From NCBI RefSeq assembly GCF_002952215.1, contig NZ_CP022600.1, positions 496,001-560,000 on the forward strand: a DNA stretch of 64,000 nucleotides, given 5' to 3'. The DNA comes from Porphyrobacter sp. HT-58-2 (GTDB lineage Bacteria; Pseudomonadota; Alphaproteobacteria; Sphingomonadales; Sphingomonadaceae). The first letter of the stretch is position 1, and every line of letters starts with the position of its first letter. This document shows positions 8,644 to 17,571 of this stretch, piece after piece. Below the pieces are notes generated by a model. That model was not told where the DNA came from. It ran no database searches and saw only the letters and a list, made by a program, of their open reading frames with translations. A program made the position numbers and the translations under genes.

Positions 8644-9248
8644 GCGAAGGACCAGCCCCGGGGCGTGTCGAAAGCGTGGAGGACGGGGATGCCGAGATCT
8701 TCCACGGCGACGAGATTGACCTGTCCGGCAACCTTGCGTCCGGAGGCAAGCCGTGTGACCTGCCGCAGCACGAGGCCGCTGACGATGCGGCCATCATCGG
8801 CCAGTTGCGCAGCGAGGCCATCGGGCAAGGCCTCGATCGCGCCATCGATGACGATCAGCGAAACGTTGCCCTCGGCGACAGGCTTCAGCGCCTTTGCTTC
8901 CGCAGGGCTCAGGCTTTCAACGCTTGCCACCAGCGGGCGCAGGAGCGCGGCGAGGTAGCCGGTGCCGCCGTCGATCACCAGCACGCGGTCATCCGCCGCA
9001 GGGGCGGCCTCGCTCAGCAGCTTGCCATAAAACAGCGGGGCGGCGAGGTGGCCCTGATCGCCGAGCGTGATGGCACGGTCGATATAGGCGAGTGCGGCCT
9101 TGTCGGCGGGGAGGAAATCCTCGCGCGGCACGGCCAGCATCCGGGCCAGCACATATTCTTCATTGACGCCGCTGGTGCGCAGCTGGCTGTCGATCATCGC
9201 GCGGCGCGCAATCGCGCTATCGGGCAGGGTCATGGTCATCGTGCTCAT
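8640..9248 (-). CDS. Protein-L-isoaspartate methyltransferase-like protein
   Basis: A 202-residue Pcm-like protein upstream of and overlapping tolC. The N-terminal ARRAMIDSQLRTSGVNEEYV and PREDFLP match the PCMT family. The SAM-binding motif I reads VIDGGTGYLAALL instead of the usual G-T-G-S-G-Y form, and the rest is shorter than typical. It may therefore have reduced or altered methyltransferase activity. I chose the ATG at 9248 because an in-frame start at 9437 adds about 60 residues with no family similarity. A perfect inverted repeat lies 15 bases upstream. Confidence 0.75.
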   Translation of the reverse strand: MSTMTMTLPDSAIARRAMIDSQLRTSGVNEEYVLARMLAVPREDFLPADKAALAYIDRAITLGDQGHLAAPLFYGKLLSEAAPAADDRVLVIDGGTGYLAALLRPLVASVESLSPAEAKALKPVAEGNVSLIVIDGAIEALPDGLAAQLADDGRIVSGLVLRQVTRLASGRKVAGQVNLVAVEDLGIPVLHAFDTPRGWSFA

Positions 9249-9262
9249 GTCATCTCCGCAAG

Positions 9263-9286
9263 ACTGTATTATGAGTGCAATACAGT
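9263..9286. promoter_or_regulatory. Inverted repeat, candidate operator of the pcm-tolC operon
   Basis: ACTGTATT (9263-9270) and AATACAGT (9279-9286) are perfect reverse complements separated by 8 bases. The AT-rich element stands out in a GC-rich region. It sits 15 bases before the pcm-like ATG, a position suited to repressor control of the operon. The binding protein is unknown. Confidence 0.5.
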
Positions 9287-9445
9287 CCGTCAACCCCTCC
9301 TTAAACGTGCGCGCCGCCGGTTCCAAGGCCTTTGGGCTGCGTGTGAGAGCAGGATGCGCTGGCGATTTCGCCCTTTGACCTCGCCGCGCGCCGGTGCTTA
9401 GGGGGGCGCCGGTTCCTATGGGATTCCATATCGACACAGTGAGGG

Positions 9446-10870
9446 ATGGCTTCGATGAGTGACATGACGGCGAATGGTGGCGAAGTGCGGATCGAGACTG
9501 ATTCGCTCGGCGAGGTGGCGGTTCCGGCCCACGTCCACTGGGGCGCGCAGACCCAGCGTTCGATCGTCAATTTTCCCATTGGCGGAGAGAAGATGCCACC
9601 CGCGCTGGTGCGGGCGCTCGGCATCCAGAAGCTTTCGGCAGCCAAGGCCAACATGAAACTGGGCGTGCTTGATGCCGGGATCGGCGAGGCTATCGTCCAG
9701 GCCGCGCGCGAGGTGATCGACGGCACGCTGGCCGACCAGTTCCCGCTGGTGGTGTGGCAGACCGGTTCCGGCACCCAGTCGAACATGAACGCCAACGAGG
9801 TGATCGCGAGCCGCGCGAACGAGATCCTGACCGGCAAGAAGGGCGGCAAGACCCCGGTTCACCCCAATGATCATTGCAACATGGGGCAGTCGTCGAACGA
9901 CACCTTCCCGACCGCGATGCACATTGCCGCGGCGTGCGAGGCCATCGAACATCTGGTTCCGGCGCTGACCAAGCTGCACGGCGCGCTGGACGCCAAGGCG
10001 AAGGAATTCGGATCGATCGTCAAGATCGGTCGCACCCATTTGCAGGATGCGACTCCGATGACGCTCGGCCAGGAGTTCTCAGGCTACGCAGCGCAGGTCG
10101 CCTATGGGATCAAGCGCGTCGAAGCGGCGCTGCCGCGCGCGCTCGAGCTGGCGCAGGGCGGCACGGCGGTCGGCACCGGGATCAACGCCAAGGTCGGGTT
10201 CGACACCGCCTTTGCGGCCGAAGTGGCGGCAGAGACCGGCCATCCCTTTGTCACCGCGCCCAACAAGTTCGAAGCGCTCGCCGCGCATGATGCGATGGTC
10301 GAGATGTCGGGCGCATTGAACGTGCTGGCGGTCAGCCTGATGAAGATCGCCAACGATATCCGCCTGCTGGGCTCCGGCCCCCGCAGCGGCCTCGGCGAAC
10401 TCAGCCTGCCTGCCAATGAACCGGGCTCCTCGATCATGCCGGGCAAGGTCAACCCGACCCAGTGCGAGGCGATGACGATGGTCTGCGCACAGGTGATGGG
10501 CAACAATGTGGCTGTCACGGTCGCCGGATCGCACGGGCATCTGGAATTGAACGTGTTCAAGCCGGTGATCATCTACAACGTGCTGCAGTCGATGAAGCTG
10601 ATCGCCGATGCGTCCCACGCCTTCACCGACAATTGCGTCGTCGGGATCGAGGCCAACCAGACCCGCATCACCCAGTTGCTCAACGAAAGCCTGATGCTGG
10701 TCACCGCGCTGAACCCCCATATCGGCTACGACAATGCCGCCAAGATCGCCAAGAAGGCCCATGCCGAAGGGACGACACTGAAGGAATCCGCGCTGGCGCT
10801 CGGCCTGCTGACCGAAGAGCAGTTCGCCCAGTGGGTGGTGCCTGCAGACATGATCAAGCCCCGGGATTGA
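9446..10870 (+). CDS. fumC: Class II fumarate hydratase
   Basis: A 474-residue iron-independent fumarase that interconverts fumarate and malate in the TCA cycle. Family motifs are [31 protein letters not shown] and the signature [16 protein letters not shown]. The size matches bacterial FumC. The first ATG is 9446, but the purine stretch GAGGG at 9441-9445 is better spaced for the ATG at 9455 (MSDMTANG), which would give 471 residues. Confidence 0.96.
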   Translation: MASMSDMTANGGEVRIETDSLGEVAVPAHVHWGAQTQRSIVNFPIGGEKMPPALVRALGIQKLSAAKANMKLGVLDAGIGEAIVQAAREVIDGTLADQFPLVVWQTGSGTQSNMNANEVIASRANEILTGKKGGKTPVHPNDHCNMGQSSNDTFPTAMHIAAACEAIEHLVPALTKLHGALDAKAKEFGSIVKIGRTHLQDATPMTLGQEFSGYAAQVAYGIKRVEAALPRALELAQGGTAVGTGINAKVGFDTAFAAEVAAETGHPFVTAPNKFEALAAHDAMVEMSGALNVLAVSLMKIANDIRLLGSGPRSGLGELSLPANEPGSSIMPGKVNPTQCEAMTMVCAQVMGNNVAVTVAGSHGHLELNVFKPVIIYNVLQSMKLIADASHAFTDNCVVGIEANQTRITQLLNESLMLVTALNPHIGYDNAAKIAKKAHAEGTTLKESALALGLLTEEQFAQWVVPADMIKPRD

Positions 10871-10910
10871 ATCATCGCGGCGCTGCCTTGGGTGGCCACC
10901 AACAACATTC

Positions 10911-10941
10911 GTCGATTGTGAACAACCGTTCATCATTCGAC
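10911..10941. promoter_or_regulatory. Nested palindrome upstream of the sensor kinase
   Basis: Two inverted repeats share one centre. TGAAC (10919-10923) pairs with GTTCA (10928-10932), and the outer GTCGA (10911-10915) pairs with TCGAC (10937-10941). It lies about 80 bases before the histidine kinase ATG. It could be an operator for the cognate LytTR regulator or part of the fumC 3' end. Confidence 0.35.
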
Positions 10942-10971
10942 CAAGGCGAGTCTCTGCCCGACAACCTTCGC

Positions 10972-10998
10972 CCTGCCCGGTAGCCTTGACCGGGCAGG
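10972..10998. other. Stem-loop between fumC and the sensor kinase
   Basis: CCTGCCCGGT (10972-10981) and ACCGGGCAGG (10989-10998) form a perfect 10-bp stem with a 7-base loop, ending 22 bases before the kinase ATG. No T run follows, so it is not a textbook intrinsic terminator. It could end fumC transcription weakly or shape the kinase leader. Confidence 0.45.
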
Positions 10999-11020
10999 CG
11001 CGGTATCGCTGGTCGACATA

Positions 11021-12310
11021 ATGACCACGACCTTGTCCAGCGAAACCGCATCCGGTGAATCCGCCGCCACCGTGCCTTTCCGCATGGTGCTGTTCTCGAT
11101 GGTGGTGCTGTGGGCGACCTATTTCGCGCTGGCCACCGTGCGCAGCCTCGTGATGGATTTCGATTTCCAGTTCGAACTGGGCTGGAGACGGCTGGCGGTA
11201 ACCGCGGCGGGCGTGGCGTTTACCGTGGTGTTATGGCTGTTGCTGCGGTTGTTCGACAATCGGGCGCTGTGGCTCAAGATTTCCGCCGCGATTGCTCTGG
11301 CTCTGCCGGTCGCGCTGGCCATCGGGCAGATCAATTACCTCGTCTTCAGGGACATGGGGTCGGCCTACGAGAAGGCTTACGCCGACCGGCTGAACCTCAA
11401 TGTCCGGCGCGACGAGGCCGGCAATCTGCTGGTTGATGTGCCAGTGCGCCGCTTCGGCGCGACCGTGCCGGGGACGGCTCCGTCCGCCAACGACCAAGGC
11501 GAGGTGGTGGATTCGCAAAGCGTGATCATCGCCCCTGCCGAAACCTATGCCGATTTCTGGCGCAAGCTGCTCGACGTGGCGCTGGGACGCTATTTCCTGC
11601 TGCTGGCATGGGCATCGACCTATTTCGCCCTGCTGGCAGGCGTGCAGGCCCGCGCGGCCCAGCGCCGTGAAGAGCAATTCCGTTCCGCCGCCAAGGCCGC
11701 CGAATTGCGGAGCCTGCGCTATCAGGTGAACCCGCACTTCCTGTTCAACACGCTGAATTCGCTTTCCGCGCTGGTGATGACCGGCAAGGCTGACCGGGCC
11801 GAGCGGATGATCCAGACCATCAGCCGCTTCTACCGCCACAGCCTCGCCAATGAGCCGACTGCGGACGTCGCGCTGAAGGACGAGTTCGACCTGCAAAAGC
11901 TCTATCTCGATATCGAGGCGGTGCGCTTTCCCACCCGGCTGGTGAGCGAATTCGATCTTCCGCCTGATCTGGAGGAAGCGCGCGTGCCGGGCATGATCCT
12001 GCAACCGCTGGTCGAAAATTCGGTGAAGTATGCCGTCTCTGCCGTATCGCGCCGGGTGAAGATCACGCTGGCCGCGCGCGAGGAATTCGATCGGCTGGTG
12101 GTGACGGTCAGCGATGACGGGCCGGGTGTGCCGCCAGGCGAGCGCCATGGTTTCGGCATCGGGCTTGCCAATGTGCGTGACCGGCTGGAGGCGCGCTTCG
12201 GCCCCGATATCGGCTTCACCTCCGGCCCCGTGCCGGACGGCTATTGCACCGAGATCCGTATCCCGCTTACCCTGCCGCTCACCCCGAGGCTTGCAAACCA
12301 CAATGCCTGA
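11021..12310 (+). CDS. LytS-type sensor histidine kinase
   Basis: A 429-residue inner-membrane kinase of the His_kinase (LytS/YehU) family. Three hydrophobic helices lie in the first 110 residues and a fourth near 190-210. The phospho-acceptor region is LRYQVNPHFLFNTLNSLSAL, with His near residue 239. The HATPase domain follows with LQPLVENSVKYAV (N box) and DDGPGVPPGERHGFGIGLAN (G boxes). There is no large periplasmic sensor domain, so the signal may be sensed in the membrane. Its 3' end overlaps the response regulator start by 8 bases. Confidence 0.9.
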   Translation: MTTTLSSETASGESAATVPFRMVLFSMVVLWATYFALATVRSLVMDFDFQFELGWRRLAVTAAGVAFTVVLWLLLRLFDNRALWLKISAAIALALPVALAIGQINYLVFRDMGSAYEKAYADRLNLNVRRDEAGNLLVDVPVRRFGATVPGTAPSANDQGEVVDSQSVIIAPAETYADFWRKLLDVALGRYFLLLAWASTYFALLAGVQARAAQRREEQFRSAAKAAELRSLRYQVNPHFLFNTLNSLSALVMTGKADRAERMIQTISRFYRHSLANEPTADVALKDEFDLQKLYLDIEAVRFPTRLVSEFDLPPDLEEARVPGMILQPLVENSVKYAVSAVSRRVKITLAAREEFDRLVVTVSDDGPGVPPGERHGFGIGLANVRDRLEARFGPDIGFTSGPVPDGYCTEIRIPLTLPLTPRLANHNA

Positions 12311-13058
12311 GACCGAGACCGAAACAGCCGCCCTTCGCACCCTTATCGTCGATGACGAACCGCTCGCGGTGGAGCGCGTGCAGGTCATCTGCGCCGAAAT
12401 CCCTGCTGTGCGCGTGGTCGGCACCGCCAGCGATGGCGCCGCGGCCCTGCGGCTGGCCGAAAAGCTCGCGCCGGATCTTGTGCTGCTGGACATGACCATG
12501 CCCGAAATCGACGGGCTGGGCGTGGCACGTCGATTCGCCGAGCAGGAACAGGCCCCCGTGGTGATCTTCGTCACCGCGCATGATCATTTTGCGGTGGAGG
12601 CCTTCGATCTGGAGGCGGTGGATTATGTCCTGAAACCCGTTTCCGCCGACCGGCTCGAACGCGCGATCGAACGTGCTGTCGCTCGCCGCGGCCAGCGCCG
12701 CCAGAAGGCGAGCCGTTACCTTGACGAATTGTGGGTGCCACATCGTTCCGAGCTGCTGCGGATCGCGGTGAGCGAGGTGCATCAGATCGACGCCGAGCGT
12801 GACTATGTCCGCCTGCATGTCGGCGGGCCGGAGGCGGGACGATCCTATTTGCTGCTCCAGACCATCGCCGGGCTGGAGGAGCGCCTCGATCCCGAGCAAT
12901 TCATCCGCATCCACCGTTCGACCATCCTGCGCCGTGACCATATCCGCGGGCTCAGGCACGATGGCCTTGGCGTGTGGTCAGCCGAGCTGGTCAATGGCGA
13001 GGCCTTGCGTATCGGCCGCACCTATCTTGCCCGTGTAAAGGCAATGGCGGGAAGGTAG
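12303..13058 (+). CDS. LytTR-family response regulator
   Basis: A 251-residue two-domain regulator. The receiver domain (about 12-130) has LIVDDEP, the phospho-acceptor D63 in VLLDMTMPE, and the Lys motif VLKPVS. The LytTR DNA-binding domain (about 145-248) includes IAVSEVHQIDAERDYVRLH and FIRIHRSTILRRDHI. The ATG at 12303 overlaps the kinase gene, showing that they form one unit. LytTR regulators bind short direct repeats; targets here are unknown. Confidence 0.92.
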   Translation: MPETETETAALRTLIVDDEPLAVERVQVICAEIPAVRVVGTASDGAAALRLAEKLAPDLVLLDMTMPEIDGLGVARRFAEQEQAPVVIFVTAHDHFAVEAFDLEAVDYVLKPVSADRLERAIERAVARRGQRRQKASRYLDELWVPHRSELLRIAVSEVHQIDAERDYVRLHVGGPEAGRSYLLLQTIAGLEERLDPEQFIRIHRSTILRRDHIRGLRHDGLGVWSAELVNGEALRIGRTYLARVKAMAGR

Positions 13059-13096
13059 ACCCCTTGTTTGCGTGCCACGTTCGGTGGCGCAAACCG

Positions 13097-13169
13097 CCCG
13101 CCCCACCTCCCCACCCGGCCACCAATAGTACCACTATGTTATGGTGGCCGGGTGGGGAGGCGGGGCGAG
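13097..13169. repeat. Long near-perfect palindrome (28-bp arms)
   Basis: The left arm (13097-13124) and right arm (13142-13169) pair at 26 of 28 positions. The 17-base loop contains a smaller hairpin, ATAGT-ACC-ACTAT. It begins 39 bases after the LytTR regulator stop. It lacks a T run, so it may be a REP/MITE-like element or a structured 3' end rather than a standard terminator. Confidence 0.7.
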
Positions 13170-13202
13170 AGGTCTGCTTCGCGCGCATGCGCGATCGGCA
13201 CA

Positions 13203-13246
13203 CAAAAAACGGCCCGAACCCCAGGGACTGGAAGGGTTCGGGCCGT
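13203..13246 (-). terminator. Rho-independent terminator of the UrcA-family gene
   Basis: A perfect 13-bp stem, ACGGCCCGAACCC (13209-13221) with its complement (13234-13246). On the minus strand it is followed by a run of six T (complement of 13204-13209). It lies 45 bases after the stop of the minus-strand UrcA gene. Confidence 0.85.
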
Positions 13247-13291
13247 ATCGTCTGCACCGCGCGGGGGGCGATGCAGCGAAGCTGACGCGGT

Positions 13292-13615
13292 TCAGCCGCC
13301 GCGCTGCTCATTCGACATCAGGATAGCGACCTGGCGGTTCGCATCGGCGCGGGCCTTGGCGAGGCAGGCAGCCGCATCCATTGACAGCACTCGCGACCCG
13401 CCAGTGTGGCTCTGGGTGCGACACACCTGACGCACCGCCTTGGCGACCCGCTGGTCGAGCGTCTTCTGGCCCTCCGCCGTGGCGAGATCGAGGTCGGCCG
13501 TCTGAACCTTGATGGTCATCCGCTGCATCTCACCGGCGAGGGTGGGGCTGACCGCGGCGGCGGCAAGGCCGACAGCGGCAAGGGTATGGATCACTGTTTT
13601 CGCAAGGGGTTTCAT
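13292..13615 (-). CDS. UrcA family protein
   Basis: About 107 residues: a signal peptide (MKPLAKTVIHTLAAVGLA..., cleaved near ALAGE-like TLAGE) and a short mature domain. DLDLATAEGQKTLDQRVAKA and VRQVC, together with a second Cys in AACLAKA, match the UrcA family of sphingomonads and caulobacters, whose function is unknown. The ATG at 13615 is preceded by GGAGG at good spacing; an ATG at 13630 would overlap that ribosome site. A strong terminator follows. Confidence 0.85.
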   Translation of the reverse strand: MKPLAKTVIHTLAAVGLAAAAVSPTLAGEMQRMTIKVQTADLDLATAEGQKTLDQRVAKAVRQVCRTQSHTGGSRVLSMDAAACLAKARADANRQVAILMSNEQRGG

Positions 13616-13844
13616 GTCTTCATCCTCCATCTGCAGGGGCCTGGGATCGGATTGGGGGCGATCCGGGGGGGGATGTCAGGCATCCTGCTGAAACTCTGGA
13701 TACCTGCCCGGCGCGAGGCCCGCATCCGGTGGTCGATGAACCCCGCCGGCCCACTCGACCGGTGCGCGGGGTACAAGACCAAGGGCCGCCAATGGCGGAC
13801 AAATGGCGGTTTCCAATCGACCGGCGCGTCGCCATATTGCCGGT

Positions 13845-14117
13845 ATGGGATTGGCCACGGTGATCATCTTCCTGCTCGGAATCGCCAATTTCGCGCTCAA
13901 TCGGGCGGTGTTCGAAAGCGGACACCCGATGTTCGCCCGCTTGCCGCAGACCAGCCGCACCCTTGGTCGCCGGGCGGCGCTGGTGAGCGAATTTGCCGTG
14001 CTGTTCTTCGCGCTGCTGCTGTCGGTCGAAGGGTGGCCTGTGTTTGCCTGGGCCTATGGGGCCTATACGGTGTGCAACGGCGTTGCCGCGTGGCTTATCC
14101 TTGGACGGCGGCTATAG
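13845..14117 (+). CDS. Small hypothetical membrane protein
   Basis: About 90 residues with hydrophobic helices at about 2-18 and 45-65, and a third weaker one near the C-terminus. This predicts an inner-membrane protein. An in-frame start at 13803 would add 14 residues, but MGLATVIIFLLG at 13845 looks like a natural N-terminus. It ends 7 bases before the phosphoesterase start, so the two may be co-expressed. No family is recognised. Confidence 0.6.
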   Translation: MGLATVIIFLLGIANFALNRAVFESGHPMFARLPQTSRTLGRRAALVSEFAVLFFALLLSVEGWPVFAWAYGAYTVCNGVAAWLILGRRL

Positions 14118-14124
14118 GGGCCTC

Positions 14125-14901
14125 ATGCCGACCCGCCTGTTCCATATCAGCGATGTGCATTTCGGCGTGGAGGATCGCGCCGCGCTTGATGCTGTTGCGC
14201 GCGCGGTTGCCGATGAACGCCCCGACGCGCTCGTTTGCACCGGCGATCTCACCCAGCGTGCCAAGCATTCCGAATATGCCGCGGCGCAGGCATGGTTCGC
14301 TTCGCTCGGTGTGCCGGTGGTGCTGGAGCCGGGCAATCACGACATGCCATATTACAATCCGTGGGAGCGGTTCACCGATCCCTTTCGCCGCTATGAGAGA
14401 CTGAAAGCGGCGGTGGGCGGAGGGTTCTGCTCGAGCGATGTGGTGCTGGTGCCGCTGCGCACGACGGTGAGCGCGCAGACCCGTTTTCCGTGGTCTGATG
14501 GCGTCGTGCGGCCTGCCGCGCTTCAGGCGACGCTCGACGCGCTGGCCGCGCTGAAGGGTGATCCCCGAACCATCATCGTCATTGCCCACCATCCGCTGCT
14601 GGGGCCGCAGGAGGCGCGCAAGAACCCGACCATCGGCGGTGACGAGGCCTTTGCCCGGATTGCCGCAGCAGGCGCCGATGCGGTGATTTCGGGCCATGTC
14701 CACGTACCGTTCGACGAACAGCGTGAAGTCGATGGCCGGTCAATGCGCATGATCGGTACCGGCACGCTCTCCACCCGCCTGCGGCATGGAGCGCCACCAT
14801 CCTGGCGGGTCATCACCTGCGCGCCGGGAGGCGTGATCGAGACCCGCCTGCGCATCGCTGCAGCGACCACCGTTACGCAACCTGACGAGGCCGCGCTTTA
14901 A
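14125..14901 (+). CDS. Calcineurin-like metallophosphoesterase
   Basis: A 258-residue cytoplasmic metallophosphoesterase. The metal-binding motifs appear in order: FHISDVHFG (D-x-H), VCTGDLTQR (GD), EPGNHDMPYY (GNHD), IAHHPLL, and SGHVHVPF (GHxH). The arrangement resembles the CpdA/Icc group, which hydrolyses cyclic nucleotides, but the substrate is not determined. The ATG at 14125 directly precedes the first motif, as in this family. Confidence 0.88.
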   Translation: MPTRLFHISDVHFGVEDRAALDAVARAVADERPDALVCTGDLTQRAKHSEYAAAQAWFASLGVPVVLEPGNHDMPYYNPWERFTDPFRRYERLKAAVGGGFCSSDVVLVPLRTTVSAQTRFPWSDGVVRPAALQATLDALAALKGDPRTIIVIAHHPLLGPQEARKNPTIGGDEAFARIAAAGADAVISGHVHVPFDEQREVDGRSMRMIGTGTLSTRLRHGAPPSWRVITCAPGGVIETRLRIAAATTVTQPDEAAL

Positions 14902-15006
14902 CCTTTTCCCTATGATTGGCGTTAAGGTTTTGTTGGTGAAATCGGGTCGAGAGGCCGCGCTTGGCGTTCGTGGCGGCCTTCCTGTCCAACCCGCAAGCAG
15001 CAGGTG

Positions 15007-15210
15007 ATGGCGATGGATATGATCAAGGCCTTGATATTCGGTGCGATCCTGGCGGCAACGATTGCGCTGGTGATTGGTTCGCAGGGCACCAGTGCCGGGC
15101 CTCTTGCAATCCACATCGTGCAGGTTGACCAGATCAGGATGTACTGGTCGTGGCCGATCTTCTTCTCGGGCAGCGGCCTCACATTCGGGATCATGCTGCT
15201 GCAACGCTGA
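15007..15210 (+). CDS. Small two-helix membrane protein
   Basis: A 67-residue protein with an N-terminal helix (about 5-24) and a hydrophobic C-terminal segment around MYWSWPIFFSGSGLTFGIML. A GTG lies one codon upstream and a second ATG at 15013, so the exact start is open. It is followed by a bidirectional terminator and convergent with rpsI. No function is recognised. Confidence 0.6.
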   Translation: MAMDMIKALIFGAILAATIALVIGSQGTSAGPLAIHIVQVDQIRMYWSWPIFFSGSGLTFGIMLLQR

Positions 15211-15233
15211 CGCTTGCCGAGCTGCCAAACCGA

Positions 15234-15264
15234 AAAGGGCGGCTCCCTTGCGGGGCCGCCCTTT
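15234..15264. terminator. Bidirectional intrinsic terminator
   Basis: AAAGGGCGGC (15234-15243) pairs with GCCGCCCTTT (15255-15264). T-rich flanks occur on both strands, so it can end both the small membrane gene (+) and the rplM-rpsI operon (-). Confidence 0.8.
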
Positions 15265-15288
15265 CTGTATCCGTTATCGGACGCGCGA

Positions 15289-15804
15289 TTAACGCTTCGA
15301 GAACTGGAAGCTGCGGCGGGCCTTGGCCTTGCCGTACTTCTTGCGCTCGACCACGCGGCTGTCGCGGGTGAGGAAGCCTTCGGCCTTCACTGCGCCGCGC
15401 AATTCGGGCTCATACTTGCTGAGCGCCTGCGCGATGCCGTGCTTCACGGCGCCCGCCTGACCCGAAAGCCCGCCGCCGCGCACGGTGGCGACGACATCGT
15501 ACTGGCCGGCACGGTCGGTGACGGTGAAGGGCTGGTTGATCACCAGGCGCAGGGTCGGACGCGCGAAATAGGTTTCCTGATCGCGGCCATTGATGGTGAT
15601 CTTGCCGGTGCCGGGCTTGACCCACACGCGGGCAACCGCGTCCTTGCGGCGACCGGTGGCGTAGGAGCGGCCCTGCGCGTCGATCTCACGTTCGCGCAGC
15701 GGCGCGGCCACGCGGGCGATTTCGGCAGCGTCGCCCTGCGGGACGCCAGCGGCGATGTCCTTCAGATCGGCGAGATCCGAGACGGTGGTGGTTTCATCAG
15801 CCAT
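15289..15804 (-). CDS. rpsI: 30S ribosomal protein S9
   Basis: A 171-residue uS9, longer than the E. coli protein because of an alphaproteobacterial N-terminal extension of about 40 residues before [20 protein letters not shown]. The C-terminal tail [17 protein letters not shown] reaches toward the P-site tRNA. The start overlaps the rplM stop by one base (TAATG), so the pair is coupled. Confidence 0.97.
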   Translation of the reverse strand: MADETTTVSDLADLKDIAAGVPQGDAAEIARVAAPLREREIDAQGRSYATGRRKDAVARVWVKPGTGKITINGRDQETYFARPTLRLVINQPFTVTDRAGQYDVVATVRGGGLSGQAGAVKHGIAQALSKYEPELRGAVKAEGFLTRDSRVVERKKYGKAKARRSFQFSKR

Positions 15805-16283
15805 TATGCGGCCACCTTGTTCTTGCGGTTCATGGAAGCGACGTCGAGCACCTGCGGCTTCTGGCCGTCATGGGGATGCTCGGTGCCGGCATAGAGGTGC
15901 AGCGCCTTCATCTGCTGACGGCCGAGGGGACCGCGCGGAATCATGCGCTCGACAGCCTTTTCGAGCACGCGCTCGGGGAAACGGCCGCCCAGCACCTTGG
16001 CCGGGGTGGTTTCCTTGATGCCGCCGGGGTGGCCGGTGTGCTTGTAATAGACCTTGTCGCCCATCTTGTTGCCGGTGAACTTCACCTTGTCGACGTTGAT
16101 GACGATCACGTGATCGCCGCAATCGACGTGCGGGGTGTAGCTCGGCTTGGTCTTGCCGCGCAGGATGTTGGCGATGATCGAGGCCAGACGACCCACGACG
16201 AGACCGTCGGCGTCGATGATGTGCCAGTTCTTTTCGACCTCGGCCGGTTTGATCGACCGGGTCTGCTTGGTGAGCGCCTTCAT
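15804..16283 (-). CDS. rplM: 50S ribosomal protein L13
   Basis: A 159-residue uL13 that binds 23S rRNA early in large-subunit assembly. Motifs are [37 protein letters not shown] and [20 protein letters not shown]. It is the first gene of the rplM-rpsI operon. Confidence 0.97.
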   Translation of the reverse strand: MKALTKQTRSIKPAEVEKNWHIIDADGLVVGRLASIIANILRGKTKPSYTPHVDCGDHVIVINVDKVKFTGNKMGDKVYYKHTGHPGGIKETTPAKVLGGRFPERVLEKAVERMIPRGPLGRQQMKALHLYAGTEHPHDGQKPQVLDVASMNRKNKVAA

Positions 16284-16371
16284 GGCATGTGTCCTTGGTT
16301 CAAAACTGTCTTTCGGATGCTGTCCGGAAGAATCGCCCCCCGATCAGCCGGCCGGGTGGAGAGGTGCGGCG

Positions 16372-16400
16372 CAAATGTCGTCCGACCCCGCGAAAGTCAA
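16372..16400 (-). promoter_or_regulatory. Candidate promoter of rplM-rpsI
   Basis: On the minus strand, TTGACT (16400-16395) is followed after 17 bases by CATTTG (16377-16372). The -35 matches sigma-70 consensus at five of six positions; the -10 is weak. It lies about 90 bases before the rplM ATG. No leader structure resembling a known L13 autoregulatory element was evident. Confidence 0.35.
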
Positions 16401-16453
16401 GCAAAAGCGGGAAATTCCGATAGGGTAAAATAATACCGCAGATGTGTGGGGGC

Positions 16454-17197
16454 TCAGATCGGTGCCAGTGACCAGGTCTCGCGGCTGGCCGAGCTGAGGT
16501 CGCCGAGCACGGTCTCCACCCGACGTTCGGCGTGATGCAACCATGGTGCGTCGGGCTGAGGCTCGGCCTTGTAGACCAGCCCAAAGCGCCCGGTCAGGCC
16601 ATCTGGCAGGTTGACCGTCTCGCTGCGCTCGATCGTTTCCCCGGCAGGGAACAACAGATCCGTGGGCAGGGCATCGAGCGCGCCTGACCCGGCACGATGC
16701 ATCTCGGCGAGATAATGGCGCAGCCGCGCGTGTTCGCTCGCCGGGCCGGGGCTGCGGGCAATCATGGCCTCGGCCAGACGCAGGGCGGCGGCGATCGACT
16801 CGCGATCCTCTCCACCCTTTCCCGGAACAAGGATTTCGCCGCTTTCCGACAGCATCAGCGGGAACATCCCCCCGGTATCGCGCTGCTCTTCGAGGCGAGC
16901 GAGACCGGCAAGCTGGGGCGGAGCGTTCACCTCGACCGCGTTCTGATGGCCGGTTGCGAGAATCCCGCGCGCCTGCCGGGAGAATTGCACCAGCCAACTG
17001 CGGCGCACGGTTATCGCGCCGCCACCCTGAAGTCCGCGTTCAAGCACGCGCATCAGCTGCAAGGGGGTGTCAGGTAGCCGCAAGGGCAAGGCGGGAGCGG
17101 CACGAAGCCGGGGCAGGCGTGGTCCCATCCCGATCGAAAGTCCCATGCCGAGCAGCACAGCCATCACCGATCGCCGGGTGCTCGCGCTCATGTCCAT
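16454..17197 (-). CDS. Hypothetical secreted protein
   Basis: About 247 residues with an N-terminal signal-like segment (STRRSVMAVLLGMGLSIGMG) and no further membrane helix. The body contains QLMRVLERGLQGGGAITVRR and a C-terminal part rich in charged residues. I do not recognise a family. The start at 17197 is chosen because an earlier in-frame start would overlap cutA. It ends the ctaA-cutA run on the minus strand with a 23-base gap, so co-transcription is likely. Confidence 0.6.
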   Translation of the reverse strand: MDMSASTRRSVMAVLLGMGLSIGMGPRLPRLRAAPALPLRLPDTPLQLMRVLERGLQGGGAITVRRSWLVQFSRQARGILATGHQNAVEVNAPPQLAGLARLEEQRDTGGMFPLMLSESGEILVPGKGGEDRESIAAALRLAEAMIARSPGPASEHARLRHYLAEMHRAGSGALDALPTDLLFPAGETIERSETVNLPDGLTGRFGLVYKAEPQPDAPWLHHAERRVETVLGDLSSASRETWSLAPI

Positions 17198-17220
17198 TCC
17201 TGCCCCCCAAAGTCGTTCCG

Positions 17221-17571
17221 TCACATGGCCGCGTCCGGCTCCGATCCGCATGCAGTGGCCAGCCACGCGAAGGTCGCCGGGTGTGCGGCATCGCTGCGCC
17301 AGCCGATGATGGCGGGTGTATCATAGGGATGCAGCGAGCCCAAACGGTTGATGACGAGCGGCAGATGGGTGTCGATAGTCTTGAACAGCACCCCGATCTC
17401 TCTGCCACTCGCGCGTGCGCCATCCCATACGAAGCGGGATTCGATGGCGCCGAAGATGTTGGCACAGGCGATCAGCTGTTCATCGAGCAGGGCATCGGCG
17501 GCGGCGCGGGCGCTGTCCATGTCGGGAAACGGGCACCACACCAGCGCGGCTCCAGCTCCCTCGTCCTGCAT
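17221..17571 (-). CDS. cutA: CutA1 divalent-ion tolerance protein
   Basis: A 116-residue CutA1-fold protein, the normal size for this trimeric family. Characteristic stretches are LLDEQLIACANIF and LFKTIDTHLPLVINRLGSLH followed by PYDTPAI. CutA has been linked to copper tolerance, though its biochemical role is unsettled. Its ATG shares one base with the ctaA stop (TGATG), so it is translationally coupled to heme A synthase. Confidence 0.92.
   Translation of the reverse strand: MQDEGAGAALVWCPFPDMDSARAAADALLDEQLIACANIFGAIESRFVWDGARASGREIGVLFKTIDTHLPLVINRLGSLHPYDTPAIIGWRSDAAHPATFAWLATACGSEPDAAM

Noticed and set aside
7186..8958. 590-codon plus-strand frame opposite tolC
   Set aside because: Antisense shadow; TolC on the minus strand has full family structure.
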